Source: Arabidopsis thaliana (Eukaryota; Streptophyta; Magnoliopsida; Brassicales; Brassicaceae). Taken from it: DNA of 64,000 bases. Below are positions 12,112 through 23,372 of the stretch, piece after piece. The notes beneath the pieces are model-generated. The model searched no databases. It was not told where the DNA came from and saw only the letters and a program-made list of their open reading frames with translations. The DNA is taken from positions 7,750,001 through 7,814,000 of the forward strand of contig NC_003070.9 of assembly GCF_000001735.4 (NCBI RefSeq), read 5' to 3'. Position numbers and translations under genes: made by a program. Positions within the stretch are counted from its first letter, which is position 1; the number at the start of each line of letters is the position of its first letter.

Positions 12112-12120
12112 TACTTTTAA

Positions 12121-15100
12121 TTAAGGTATCTAATATCATCTCCGCTATTAAGTATTTTAGGATTTGATTACAAAACTCTTGATGTTAAACTATATCAAAA
12201 CCTATGACATTCAATGTGTGTAACGTTTTCTATATAATTGTATATATAAAATACTTACATAGCTTACAAAGTTTGATTTCTTGCTAAATTTATGCATTGA
12301 AGAAAAGATAGTTGAGCCTAATAGAAGATCTTTAGGTCTTTTCGGGGGTAAAAAAATCATTTAGATCTTTTCAAAAGGTAATTTACTTTGACATTTATAC
12401 ATGGTAAAGATTAAATATTGAGATATTCCAACGATCAACCTAAACCATACTAATAAATTAATAACGTACATTTGGTCCCTTTTCTTTGCTAAAAGCTAAA
12501 ATAAAAAACAATGACCTATTGAATGTTTAGGGTTTTGAGTGGGGTCTCTATCTTCTCATTTATATATGTTGAGTTTTTAGTGTTCACTTTTTTAGGTGCT
12601 TCTTCCCTCTTTTCCTCCCTCGAGCTACTGATTTCGTGGGTTTTTAATTTCTCCAAGAAAATAAAAATAAGAAAAATGATTAATACTACTACTTCATAAG
12701 TGTCATTTTTATTTACCCAATTCATATTTCGTCTATGCCACCTTTTTCTACAATTTGCAACATTTGCCAAAAAAGAATAAATGGAAATGATGAGATTCTT
12801 TGTATGTATCCTTTTAGGTCGATGCACATACTTAAAATTCTTTTTAGGACATAGGTCTCTGTGATGTTTGCAAGTCATCATCAGTCTATAAACTTATAAC
12901 AACAATCTTTACCTTTTTTTTTTCCTTAACAAAAAAGAAACTCTTCAGTGTAAAACTCTATTGTAGCAAGCAGCACAACGATTAGTATATTAAAATAGTC
13001 AACAACTTCATTGCATAGTAGAAATTACACAATATAGATGCCGCACTAGTGACTTAGTTGATCGAGATTGATTTATATCGTACGACGATAGATTCGTTGA
13101 GAACTATTAATAATGTAATCCTTTATTTTTTTTAAATTGTAGACTTCAAAGTGGTATTTCGGACCCATTTAACGGCGGATATCTCAAAAGGAATGTTATG
13201 TACTCTATTTAAACAATAAATGAGTTGATATGTAAGTTGTAGATATAATAAATGCAAGAGGGAGAAGAAATAAATTTAAATGCAAAGGTGAAATATATCT
13301 TCTAAGCTAAGAATATACTTTGCTTTATTTCTGTTACCAATATTGAATGTCCATTAGTAGTATTTTTAAAAAAAATATTATTTGGTCGGATTTTATTAGT
13401 ATAAGAAAATAAGGTTTATAGCATTTTGAAATTGTACATATTGACATTGAACATGTAGTCGTTCGCCACAAAGACATAAATTACACAACCCGGTTTGCTA
13501 GAACTTGGAAAACGAAGTACTCATCGAGAATTCGAGATGATCTAAAACCAAATGAGCCCATCCGCAATTAAACAACACCAATATTTTTTGGCAACCACAA
13601 TAAAACACCATTACGTGTAGTCGTGTAGGTTTATAAATATGTATAAAAAGAGAATGATATGATGGAGAATGTGTATTAGTGTATATAATAACAAGGATGG
13701 TGCGAGAGAAATGAGTAGTGGCAGTGGAAGAAGGGGACCATGAAATCTATGGGAAGCGTCGACAACTCAAAAACCTCGGTTTCGTAAAGAGACTTTCCCT
13801 CCATTCTTTTCCCTTTAAAAGAAATGAATTAGTCATTTTTTAGAATAAATATTAGTCTCCACCATTTGCTTTATTCTCAACCATTTTCCAACTTTTAGAG
13901 AAGGATCAAGACTAAAAATTGATAGTCTAGCGAAAATTATCAAGTAAGCTTTTGAACATGTTGTTTGTTTTGGTTCCAAAATGTTTTTTTTTTTAAACCA
14001 AGCTCTCATAAATGTTTTTAACTTTTCACCAAGCTCTCTCACAAATGTTTAAATTTCATTATTAAGAGAATACTAGTATGAGAGAATGTTTCGTTGTCTT
14101 ATTAATTGTGTGATGGTCCATAAACTGCCCTTTCTCTGTCTAACTCATTAAAAGTTATTTCGAATTTTTCGAGCTCTTTAATCCAAGCCAGTACCTTAGT
14201 TATTACCTTCTTAAAAAGTTTAGAGCATTAAAGGGAATTATTGATATAAATAGTGAAAACAAATCAAACGTAGAATATCAAGAATTCTGATGTAAAATAC
14301 CGTTGACTATTCGAACATTGACATGCAAAAAAAGACATTGAATAGAGTTGATATGATTATATGTGTTGTGCAAGACATATTTCGAAAAATCAAGATGACA
14401 AATATTATTGACTTAGCATTTTTTTTTTAATTATGTAAATGAATGCAGTGATCGACAGTGACTATGACTAGTGTGATATATACCTGTCTACCCAGAAGGA
14501 GAAGTTATGATTAAACTTAATTAAGGTGGTAAGCAATTGATAAGTGTGCTTAATCTTTGATTCAGTGATTTCTAATCGGATGGTGGAAAGAGAGAGAGGT
14601 GGACTAATTTGATTCTTTTGAAGGGTCAACTTGCCCCCACTTAAGATCTTGAGATGTGCTCATTTTCTTCGATATGTAACCTTTTCTCCATTTTATAATA
14701 TTCTGTATAAACAAAATTGGATTCAATACCAGTAAACCTAAGAGTATTCACATTGCACAAATTAATAAGTGTCTTTCTGATAATTAAAATATTTTAATAT
14801 TTTATTAGGTGGGAAAACACCCTATCAAATTTTGGAATGTATATGCTCTAAGTAACCTTTCATTCGCGATGAAAAATATATACTTATGGTTCGAGATTAC
14901 GTTTCAGAAAACATTTTGATCTAACTTTTAGTTATTTGTTTGCGTTTGTATTTATGTTTCTATCTAATTTTGTGTAGACGTTAAAATGGTTTTTTCTGTT
15001 TACGCTTGTTGTTTATAATTTTACAGAAAAGAAAATAAAGGTGTTTTTTATTTGAAAAATATGATTAAAAAACATAAAATCATTTAAATGCAATAGAAAA

Positions 15101-18051
15101 ATATCATTTGGAACAATTAATACCTAAACATATGATAAAGAAAGATGTTGAACTAAAAAAAGATGTTGATTTTTTTTTTTTTTGGGACATCAAGTGTTGA
15201 AACTAAAGTTAAAGAAAGCAAATTCATAGCTGTTTCGATGTAGCCAATGATATACTACTATATTAATCAAATGATAAATGCCAGTTTTGTATACTTCATG
15301 GAGACAGATATGTATCTATGTGGTTATGATACATTCGTACACATGAAAATTTATTTTTTCTTATGTGGTCCAAATTTCTCATATAAACAATTAAGAGTGA
15401 TCATTTGAGACTTTGAGTGTCTTATCCATGTAATGTATATGACAATTGTTTTATGTATAAATTATCCATAGAAAATAGTAGCCGAAGAAAAGCCTATAAA
15501 CCTGGTTTGAAAGTAATAATATTTCAATACCGTTACTTTTACCTCAAGCCAAGAAAGAATTCGAACTAAAGGAATAGAGTAAGAAATATTAACCATGAAT
15601 TTGATTGAAGTTTCGGTATTTATTTGCAGATTGTATCAAAGTAAATAGATCAATCATTTTGTGGCGAGAGAGGAGGAGACAGAGAAGGGTGATTATTAGA
15701 AGAGTGAGAAGGGAGTGGCAGAACAAGTCATATCAAGAAGAGACAGCTGTAATTTCATAAAGACATCAAGTGGTAGAGAGAAGTGTAATGCTTAAGGTTT
15801 GGTAACAATTAAAAAAAAAAGTTACTACTTTTCTAAAAGCAGAGCATCTCTACTTCTATTTTTGTAGTAGTTGTCGTTGTACACACTTCGACTCAATCAG
15901 AATCACATTACATCATCAGATGTAGACAAAAGCTAGAGAAGCCAGATTTGTCTAAGGAAATGTAACATTGTTAGAAAGGATCTTCCTCATGCATACGTAT
16001 ATATACACCTATTTGTATAGATACACTTGAAATTCTACATCTACAAAGTCTAAATCTCCTTATTTTTGGGTTGGTTACTTGCTTTTGTGTTCTTCAAGTG
16101 CAACTCCACTTCTGGCCGTTCCATCCATGGCAGAGGCAGGATCTTTTCGTTCCTTCACCGCCTCAGATCTAGTTTACTCACCATTGAAGATCTAGATCTC
16201 CTTCCCTTCTTCTTGAGACGTTTTCCTTCAGGTCTCGGGATGCTGATTTGGTCTCACCGCCGTTCGTGGTAAGGAGAATCTTGGTTTTGATTCCTTTTGT
16301 GAGGGTTCCTAGTATCAGATCTGTTGATTCTATCTTTGTTTTAGATTTTGTATTTTTAATTTTAATTATCAGGATTATAAATCCGGGAAGTATTTGTTAA
16401 GATATGATGTATTTGTAGTTTGGGTTTCCTTTCCCTTTAGTTTGCTCTTGTCTCCGGGAGTTTTTAATTACTCGCCGGCTTTAGTCTCTGGAAAAATTGT
16501 TTCCTTGCCGGCTTATGTAATCATCAGACTCTAAATTATATCAGTGAAATCCTTATTGTAGTGAGAAAAAAAAAGCAAGGGTTTATGGATAGAGAAAGAG
16601 GTGGTTGAGTCATTGCACTATTAGGATAGAGTTTAGAGATTTTATGTTTAAGTTTGTAGTCAAAGTTTCTTTATTTTGGAGACTATAGTCTTAAATATAA
16701 TAGTAAACTATAAATATGATAATTAATCCTATGGTTTTGGGTGGACCTATCTCTCTCTATATATAACTCAAGGTCGGCCCCTTCTTCTCGTTCTACTACT
16801 CCCTCCACAGCTATTAGCCATCATTATCATTCTCCCTTGCACTTCTTCTTACCCACACCAAAAAAAATGATAGATTGTTTTAACAAATATGAAAGTAAAA
16901 AGGTGAAAAACTAGACATTCGTTCGCGTAGATGATGGGAGATGTGTAATATGTGGATATGAATAATTCAAATGGTACACTGAGTATATTGTACTAGTGTT
17001 CCTAAAACAAGAGCAAAGACCAAGACTTTACTATAAGATTCATAGAACGTGGCCCTTTCAAAGTTTCCTCTCGAACCCACAAGAGTGCCTTCTTTGTTCC
17101 AAACCAAATTTTGTCCTTTCTTTAAACCTTAAGCGTTTCTTGTTCTATGATTTAACAAGACGCTGGTTTATGTTTGTTCTCAAGTGCACCTATTTTCTTA
17201 GTGTCGCGAAAGAAGTAATCGTATGTTAATTTCTAAGGAAATTATTTGCATGTGTGTTTGTTATATGAATATTTCATGTGTGAACCAAATACCGAATTTC
17301 TGGATTGATGTTTTGAAGCACTTATAGAGGAGAACCACATATATCTACAACACAAACACAGAGAAAAAAAGAAAGCTAACTAATTGATATACAACAAAAG
17401 AGAAAAGAGTTAAGAGTATACGAAGAAGAATGAAAATAACAAAAGGAGCTTTTGAAGTTTTACAAGTCTCATAATTCATGGGTAACAAAGAACAACTAAA
17501 AAAATCTTGAAGAAACTCAGCAAACTACACAATCAATTCTAATCGAAAGCAGACCACCACGAAAACATTCACTTAAACTGAGAGATTAAGGTCCAACGAC
17601 GGATTGCGCGGGAAGCAGACGTCTGAGACTAAGAGCTAACCAAAGACCAACCGGTTAATAATTATTGGTTAAAAGTTAAACCAGATGTTAAAATTTGACA
17701 AATATCATAAGCAAAATAAAATGAAGAATTATTCAAGAGAAATTTTTGGTCAACAGCTTGTGATTTCATTAAACGAACATTAATTACTTATTTTTTAGTT
17801 GACTTGGAAGATGATTACTGATTAGACCCGGTTTACCTAAAATCCTATACATTTCACATCAATCCAACGGTCACGATTAAATACTCCAAAATAAAAAAAA
17901 GCAAATCATAATTTTTTTTCCTCATTGAACCAATCGTGATTCAACTACAAAATTCCTCTTTGAACCAAAAAGACAAATCCGAAACATGCGTGTGGATACG
18001 AAAGATCTCTAGATTCCTCCACTCCTCAATTTCTCATCTTTTGCTTCGTCG
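12121..18051. other. 6 kb gene-poor region
   Basis: No recognised protein gene lies here. Most is AT-rich DNA with poly-A/T tracts. Two spots look like promoters for unannotated plus-strand transcripts. One has TATA (tatatatacacc) near 16000 followed by a GC-richer block to about 16270. The other has TATA (tatatataact) at about 16757-16767 followed by a CT-rich stretch. The right end from about 17940 is the promoter and leader of the F-box/kelch gene. No transposon ends or RNA genes were recognised. Confidence 0.45.
16010..16272 (+). other. Possible unannotated transcript with a 22-codon ORF
   Basis: A TATA-like element near 16000 is followed by about 260 bases clearly richer in GC than the flanks. 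The first ATG in good context (16127) opens a 22-codon frame (MAEAGSFRSFTASDLVYSPL plus two residues) ending at TAG. A possible splice donor (cgtg|gtaagg) follows near 16270. This could be the first exon of a non-coding RNA or of a small-peptide gene, or simply a regulatory island. I recognise no homologue. Confidence 0.25.
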
Positions 18052-18345
18052 GTGAGATTTTCATGTCCCGATTTCTCTCTGTTACTCTTCACTCTCTGAA
18101 CTAATTTCGAAAACCTCATTTTTTTAAAGTTTTATACTTTAGGTTTTATCGATTCTGGAATTGGACTTAGCTCTTGAGGTTTATGTTTTGATCTATGTCG
18201 GATTCATAGAAAAATAAAATTAGGGTTTACTTGTATCGGATTAGTGTTGCAAGCCCATTTATTGATCATGTGTGTTTTTATTGCAAAGTTTGGTTTTTTA
18301 TTCCTAATTACGCCTAATTGTTGGGAAATTTATGATTTGTTGCAG
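18052..18345 (+). other. Intron in the 5' leader of the F-box/kelch gene
   Basis: A GTGAGA donor follows a CT-rich leader at 18052, and a TTGTTGCAG acceptor ends at 18345, 24 bases before the ATG. The interior is T-rich. Leader introns of this size often raise expression in plants. Confidence 0.7.
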
Positions 18346-18369
18346 TGACTCTTCTTGATTTCATCAATA

Positions 18370-19797
18370 ATGGGTTCTGTTATGAGTTTGAGCTGTTCCA
18401 AGAGGAAAGCAACGAGTCAGGACGTTGAGTGTTCAAGCGAATCTCGTAAAAGACGAAAGATATCTTCAGAGAACGATGAAGAAGAGTGTTGTAGATTGAT
18501 TCCAAGTCTTCCTGATGAGTTATCTATACAGATTCTTGCTAGGCTTCCTAGAATTTGTTACTCGAGTGTTCGGTTGGTTTCTCGGAGGTGGAGATCGGCT
18601 GTTTCGACTTCTGAGGTGTATAGTTTGAGGAAAGAACTTGGGAGGACTGAGGAGTGGCTCTATGTGTTGACTAAAGGTCATGAGGATAAGCTTTTGTGGT
18701 ATGCTTTAGATCCTGTGTCTACTAAATGGCAGAGATTGCCTCCAATGCCGGTTGTTGTTTATGAAGAAGAGTCTAGAAAGAGTTTATCTGGTTTGTGGAA
18801 TATGATTACACCGAGCTTTAATGTTGGTGCGATTGTGAGGAGCTTTCTAGGTAGGAGGGACTCCTCTGAGCAAATGCCGTTTTGTGGGTGCGCTATTGGT
18901 GCTGTTGATGGGGGTCTTTATGTTATTGGTGGACTTTCTAGGTCTAAAACAGTGAGCTGTGTTTGGCGGTTTGATCCGATTTTGAACTCTTGGAGTGAAG
19001 TTAGTTCTATGTTGGCGAGTCGGGCTTATTCCAAAACAGGTGTATTGAATAAGAAACTATATGTTGTTGGAGGGGTTGATCGGGGACGGGGAGGTTTATC
19101 TCCTCTTCAGTCAGCTGAGGTTTATGATCCAAGCACGGATGCTTGGTCAGAGGTTCCGAGCATGCCTTTCTCAAAGGCGCAAGTGTTGCCAAATGCGTTT
19201 TTGGCTGACTTACTAAAGCCTATTGCCACAGGAATGACTTGCTACAACGGTAGGTTATGTGTTCCTCAGAGTTTATACTCTTGGCCTTTCTTTGTTGATG
19301 TTGGAGGAGAGGTTTATGATCCCGAGACAAATCTCTGGGTTGAAATGCCGTCTGGTATGGGTGAAGGTTGGCCTGCGAGGCAAGCAGGTACAAAACTGAG
19401 TGTTGTGGTGGATGGTGAGTTATACGCTTTTGATCCTTCTTCTTCGATGGAGAACGGAAAGATTAAAGTGTATGATCAAAAGGAAGATACTTGGAAGGTT
19501 GTTATTGGGGAAGTCCCTGTGTATGACTTAACAGATTCAGAATCTCCTTATTTGCTTGCTGGGTTTCATGGCAAGCTTCATTTCATTACTAGAGACCCTA
19601 ATCATAACGTTACAGTCTTACGAGCTGATGTCCCCAACATCCCAGTCTCCTCATCATCATCTAGCTCCAGTTCTGTTTCAATCCCACACTTAAAGACCAA
19701 TGCACCTAACAAGTCAGACACTGTTACATGGAAACTCATTGCAACCAAGGACTTTGGTGCTGCTGAACTTGTTAGCTGCCAAGTTATAGATATATAA
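18370..19797 (+). CDS. F-box/kelch-repeat protein At1g22040
   Basis: An intronless coding region of 475 aa. A basic N-terminal stretch with a SRKRRK nuclear-targeting-like cluster precedes an F-box at about residues 41-85 (LIPSLPDELSIQILARLPR, then SVRLVSRRWRSAV). Kelch repeats follow, with characteristic GG-plus-W spacing: YVIGGLSRSK, YVVGGVDRGRG, and W-containing blocks such as DAWSEVPSMP. This makes it a likely substrate receptor of an SCF (SKP1-CUL1-F-box) ubiquitin ligase, with the kelch propeller binding the target. A serine run near residues 427-437 separates the propeller from the C-terminus. The start is the ATG at 18370; the in-frame extension to 18355 uses TTG. The target is unknown. 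Confidence 0.95.
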   Translation: MGSVMSLSCSKRKATSQDVECSSESRKRRKISSENDEEECCRLIPSLPDELSIQILARLPRICYSSVRLVSRRWRSAVSTSEVYSLRKELGRTEEWLYVLTKGHEDKLLWYALDPVSTKWQRLPPMPVVVYEEESRKSLSGLWNMITPSFNVGAIVRSFLGRRDSSEQMPFCGCAIGAVDGGLYVIGGLSRSKTVSCVWRFDPILNSWSEVSSMLASRAYSKTGVLNKKLYVVGGVDRGRGGLSPLQSAEVYDPSTDAWSEVPSMPFSKAQVLPNAFLADLLKPIATGMTCYNGRLCVPQSLYSWPFFVDVGGEVYDPETNLWVEMPSGMGEGWPARQAGTKLSVVVDGELYAFDPSSSMENGKIKVYDQKEDTWKVVIGEVPVYDLTDSESPYLLAGFHGKLHFITRDPNHNVTVLRADVPNIPVSSSSSSSSSVSIPHLKTNAPNKSDTVTWKLIATKDFGAAELVSCQVIDI

Positions 19798-21896
19798 AGT
19801 CATCAGAAGCTTTGCCCATTTCTCGTGGGCCATTAAGAATCTCTGTGTACAGCCAGAAGCAAAAACATGAAGCTTATGAGATGTTCTCCCAAAGATTTTA
19901 TCGTCTAATTCTTCGATGATATATTCTTCTGGCATTTGGCTGCCAAAGTAAGCTTGAGTAATAAAATGTTGTGTGACAAATATATAATAATGCGACTGTT
20001 GTATCGAAATTTTTGACATGCGCAAATATACTATAGCAGTACATTACCTAGCAGTACAATTGCAGAAGTTCTGAATATGTAACATCAGTATGCTTCTGCA
20101 TACATATTTCTGTAGTTGGTAATAGAGAAACTTGTAAAAGAAATAAAGTTTCAGGTAAAATTTGCAACTTATGGTGTGTATGTGATTCAGGCAATTAAAA
20201 CAGTCTAACACAAAAAGGTATTGAAACTTCCTCCTTTTTTGGTTAATCCATCTCAACCAGGGATCACATTTCTTGAATTGAATCTAAACCGGAAATATTC
20301 GGTTCGGTTTAGAATCTCTCTTCCTTGCACTGAATTATGTAGCTCTCTTGATTAGTTTCTTGCTTCGACTACAATGGTGGACCTAAAGAAAGTAAGAAGA
20401 CAAGAATGATATGTATAATTGATGCCTTAAGAATTTAGAACGAATCATATGCTCATAAAGCAAACCGTTTCTAGATTCTCATTTCACACTTCACCTCTTT
20501 TCTTTTTATCTTCTTTGATTTTTATATGAAAGTTGTTGCTTTTGATTTATTTCAACGAATCTATTCTATGATTAATTTTTGACATTTGTTTTAGTACTTT
20601 AATCTGATGTGAAGGAAATAGTCTTCTTTTCATGAATATCAAAGTATCACTAGCCTGTTAATTATTCCATCCAAAGGGTGTATCGGTTCTTTTTGTGGCA
20701 TGCACGAACGAATTTTTCTTCATAATAATATTTGGTTGGTGTTTAGGAGGAAATTTTTTATGGTTGAACTTGAACATTTGAATTTCAACCATTTGGAACC
20801 AAACTAATTCTCATTTTAAATGATTTCCACTTGAACAAAAACCGATTATATCTATTTTTTTTTCTTCGAATGTTTTACTTGTAAGTTGGTGTATACAATT
20901 AGATTCATTACTTGAAAGTGAAGGAATTTTAGTTATACCTCGGTAACATTTTTTCTTTCGAACCAAATCGAATCCAAATGTTAAAGCATTAATTAGACCA
21001 AAATTTCAATTATTTCATTTAATTACCAATCAAGATTACTCACTAGATTGTTCCTCATGTCTTAAAACCCCACGGAAAATAATCGATTTGTGTAATTAAA
21101 CACAATCTTTAATTAGTTAAAGTAGTTAGGCTTATATAGTTGGTGGCTGCCATTTTCTAACACATTCGAAATTACAATATGTTTCTTTGTGTGTTTATGC
21201 TAATCCTAAATTCCAGAAATGCCCCTCTTACCATATAATTTTGGCATATATGCCAACATATTAAAACAAGAATCCTATAAAATAATAGAGGAATCCAAAA
21301 CACAAGAAATAAATTTCTTTAATTAAAAGAAATTAATGGTTGTTAAAGAGTTCAATATCAAAAGGGAAAGTATCAATACCCACTTAATAGGAATCAAAAT
21401 TATTGAAATCCACTTGTTCAATATTGATATTGTACAACATGGCCAGAGTTTTTGACTAATACAATATCACTATCGAACAATCTAAAGTTAATTCACAAGT
21501 CTATATTTTTGATTAGTAAGTCACTAAATAATCAAAAGTCAGCTTTATTGATGATATTGTGTAGGGGTAAAAACGTCAAATTGAGGATTCAGGTAGGATT
21601 ACGAAAATAAAAAAGAATCTGAAAGTTTCCCAATTTGTGTTATGTCTGCTCAAAGACAGCCTTTGTAACCAAAACCAAAGTGTCTCTCTTTTCTTCTTCC
21701 TAAATTTCTTTCCACGAGAATTGATTTGGGTTTGTGTTGTTTTTTTCTTTCTTTTTTGGGTTTTTGTAATTGGGTTGGTGAATAATCCTGCAAAAGTGTT
21801 CGATGATTTTCTCCAGAGAAGAATTTTGAAGTTTCTCTTTTTAGAGATTTTTTTTGTTGTTGGGGTTTTTTGTTTTCTGGGGGAAATTGAAAAGAG
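19798..21896. other. Intergenic region before MUB6
   Basis: The F-box/kelch 3' untranslated region occupies the first few hundred bases. A short inverted repeat (ctaaaccg ... cggtttag) lies at 20284-20311. The rest is AT-rich. The MUB6 leader, rich in T, probably starts near 21630. No gene or RNA is recognised. Confidence 0.5.
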
Positions 21897-22843
21897 ATGG
21901 CAGGTGAAGAAGATTGGATAGAACTAAAGTTTAGACTAGCAGATGGTACAGACATAGGTCCAAGCAAGTATAATCAATCTATGACTGTTTCTTCTCTTAA
22001 AGAGAAACTCATTTCTCAATGGCCTAAAGGTATTTTATACTTATAGTTATGCTTTTGCTTCTTTCTACAGCTTTTCACGGTTTTGATGGTTGAGTCTCAT
22101 TTGATTCATTGCTTCATGTATTTCTTTTTACTCTCCATTGGGTTTGATTGTATTAAATTTGTCTTCTTTCTGCAATGATTTGAATGTATGATGAACTTTT
22201 TTGGGCTAGTCTAGGTGTTGAACTTTGTAAAGTATGAGGCTTTAATAGATAATTATAGTTTTATAGTGTGAAAGGTTTAGTTGTTGTTGTGTTAAGATCA
22301 CTCTAGTTACTGATTTTGGCTAAAACTAGTATAAGATTGATGTCTCAAATTGTATTGTTTTTGCCTGGATTTTTTTGGTTTAGGTGTTTGGTGTTTCTTG
22401 GCCTTATTGAATCTTATGTTGCATTTACTTTCTCTACTTAAGGTTGTTTTATAATTGCATTTTCAATGTTTCTCTGTTTCACAGATAAAGAAAATACTCC
22501 AAAAACTGTAAATGATATGAAGCTCATCAATGCCGGGAAAATACTGGAGAACAATAGGACACTTGCTGAATCCAGGCTTCCTGTTTGTGAACTTCCTGGA
22601 ATGATCATTACTATGCATATTGTTCTTCGCCTTCCTACGTTAGACAAAAAGAGCGGTAATTTTCTCTACCTTGTTATACTGTTTATCGCAGTGTAACAAC
22701 ATGTTCCCTTGAATTCTGTACTCGTTAACTATGGCTTTGAGATCATGTTCATATCATCTCATTATATGAAAATTTTCTGTTCCACAGAAAAACTGCAGAA
22801 TGATCCACCGATGAAGAATCGCTGCGTGTGCACCATTTTGTAG
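21897..22843 (+). CDS. MUB6: Membrane-anchored ubiquitin-fold protein MUB6 (At1g22050)
   Basis: Three exons (21897-22029, 22485-22655, 22788-22843) give 119 aa. The protein has a ubiquitin-like beta-grasp fold (WIELKFRLADGTDIGPSKY, later VNDMKLINAGKILENNRTL) without a C-terminal Gly-Gly. Instead it ends CVCTIL, a CaaX box whose final Leu favours geranylgeranylation. The nearby second cysteine could be S-acylated. MUBs sit at the plasma membrane through this lipid anchor and dock a subset of E2 ubiquitin-conjugating enzymes. The ATG at 21897 is in good context. It converges with the large coiled-coil gene, whose stop is 530 bases away. Confidence 0.96.
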
Positions 22844-23372
22844 CTGCAAGTAAATTGGATCATAGAGATTTATATCCGTCATGATCATGGCACTAGATGA
22901 TGCTCCACGGAACAACTTCCATGGCATCAAACAAGCTTTGAGAAGTTCCTTCAGTACAGAATGATTGGCATAGGCATGAAAACAAAAGATCTTCATTACA
23001 GAATTTGGTTCCATGTGTGTGGTTTTTAATTATTATTTTTTAAAAATCAAAATGGCTTGAGAAAATGTACTATGATTCTTGAAGGTTGGTTCTTTTATAA
23101 ATATATACAATATGTTCAATACAACAGTAAATAACAAGAATGGTATTGTCCTTATGTATGTTCTTATTCTCAACTAAACTTCTCATTTTTTGAATTAAAG
23201 AATATGGGGTTTCTATACAACACAGAGAACACATCACTTTAAAAACCCCATATCTTGAGACTCGAATAAACAACAATTATATTAAGCTATCTATAACTCG
23301 AGACCACTCTTGGAACTTGGACTTCTTCAACATTCTTGGAACTTTATATACATGGTAAGTAACATCTGTGCA
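22844..23372. other. Convergent 3' region
   Basis: The 3' untranslated regions of MUB6 (plus) and the coiled-coil gene (minus) meet here. No coding or RNA signal was seen, only AT-rich DNA. Confidence 0.55.

Noticed and set aside
16996..17229. 77-residue plus-strand reading frame
   Set aside because: It starts at GTG, has no promoter or splice context and resembles no family I know.
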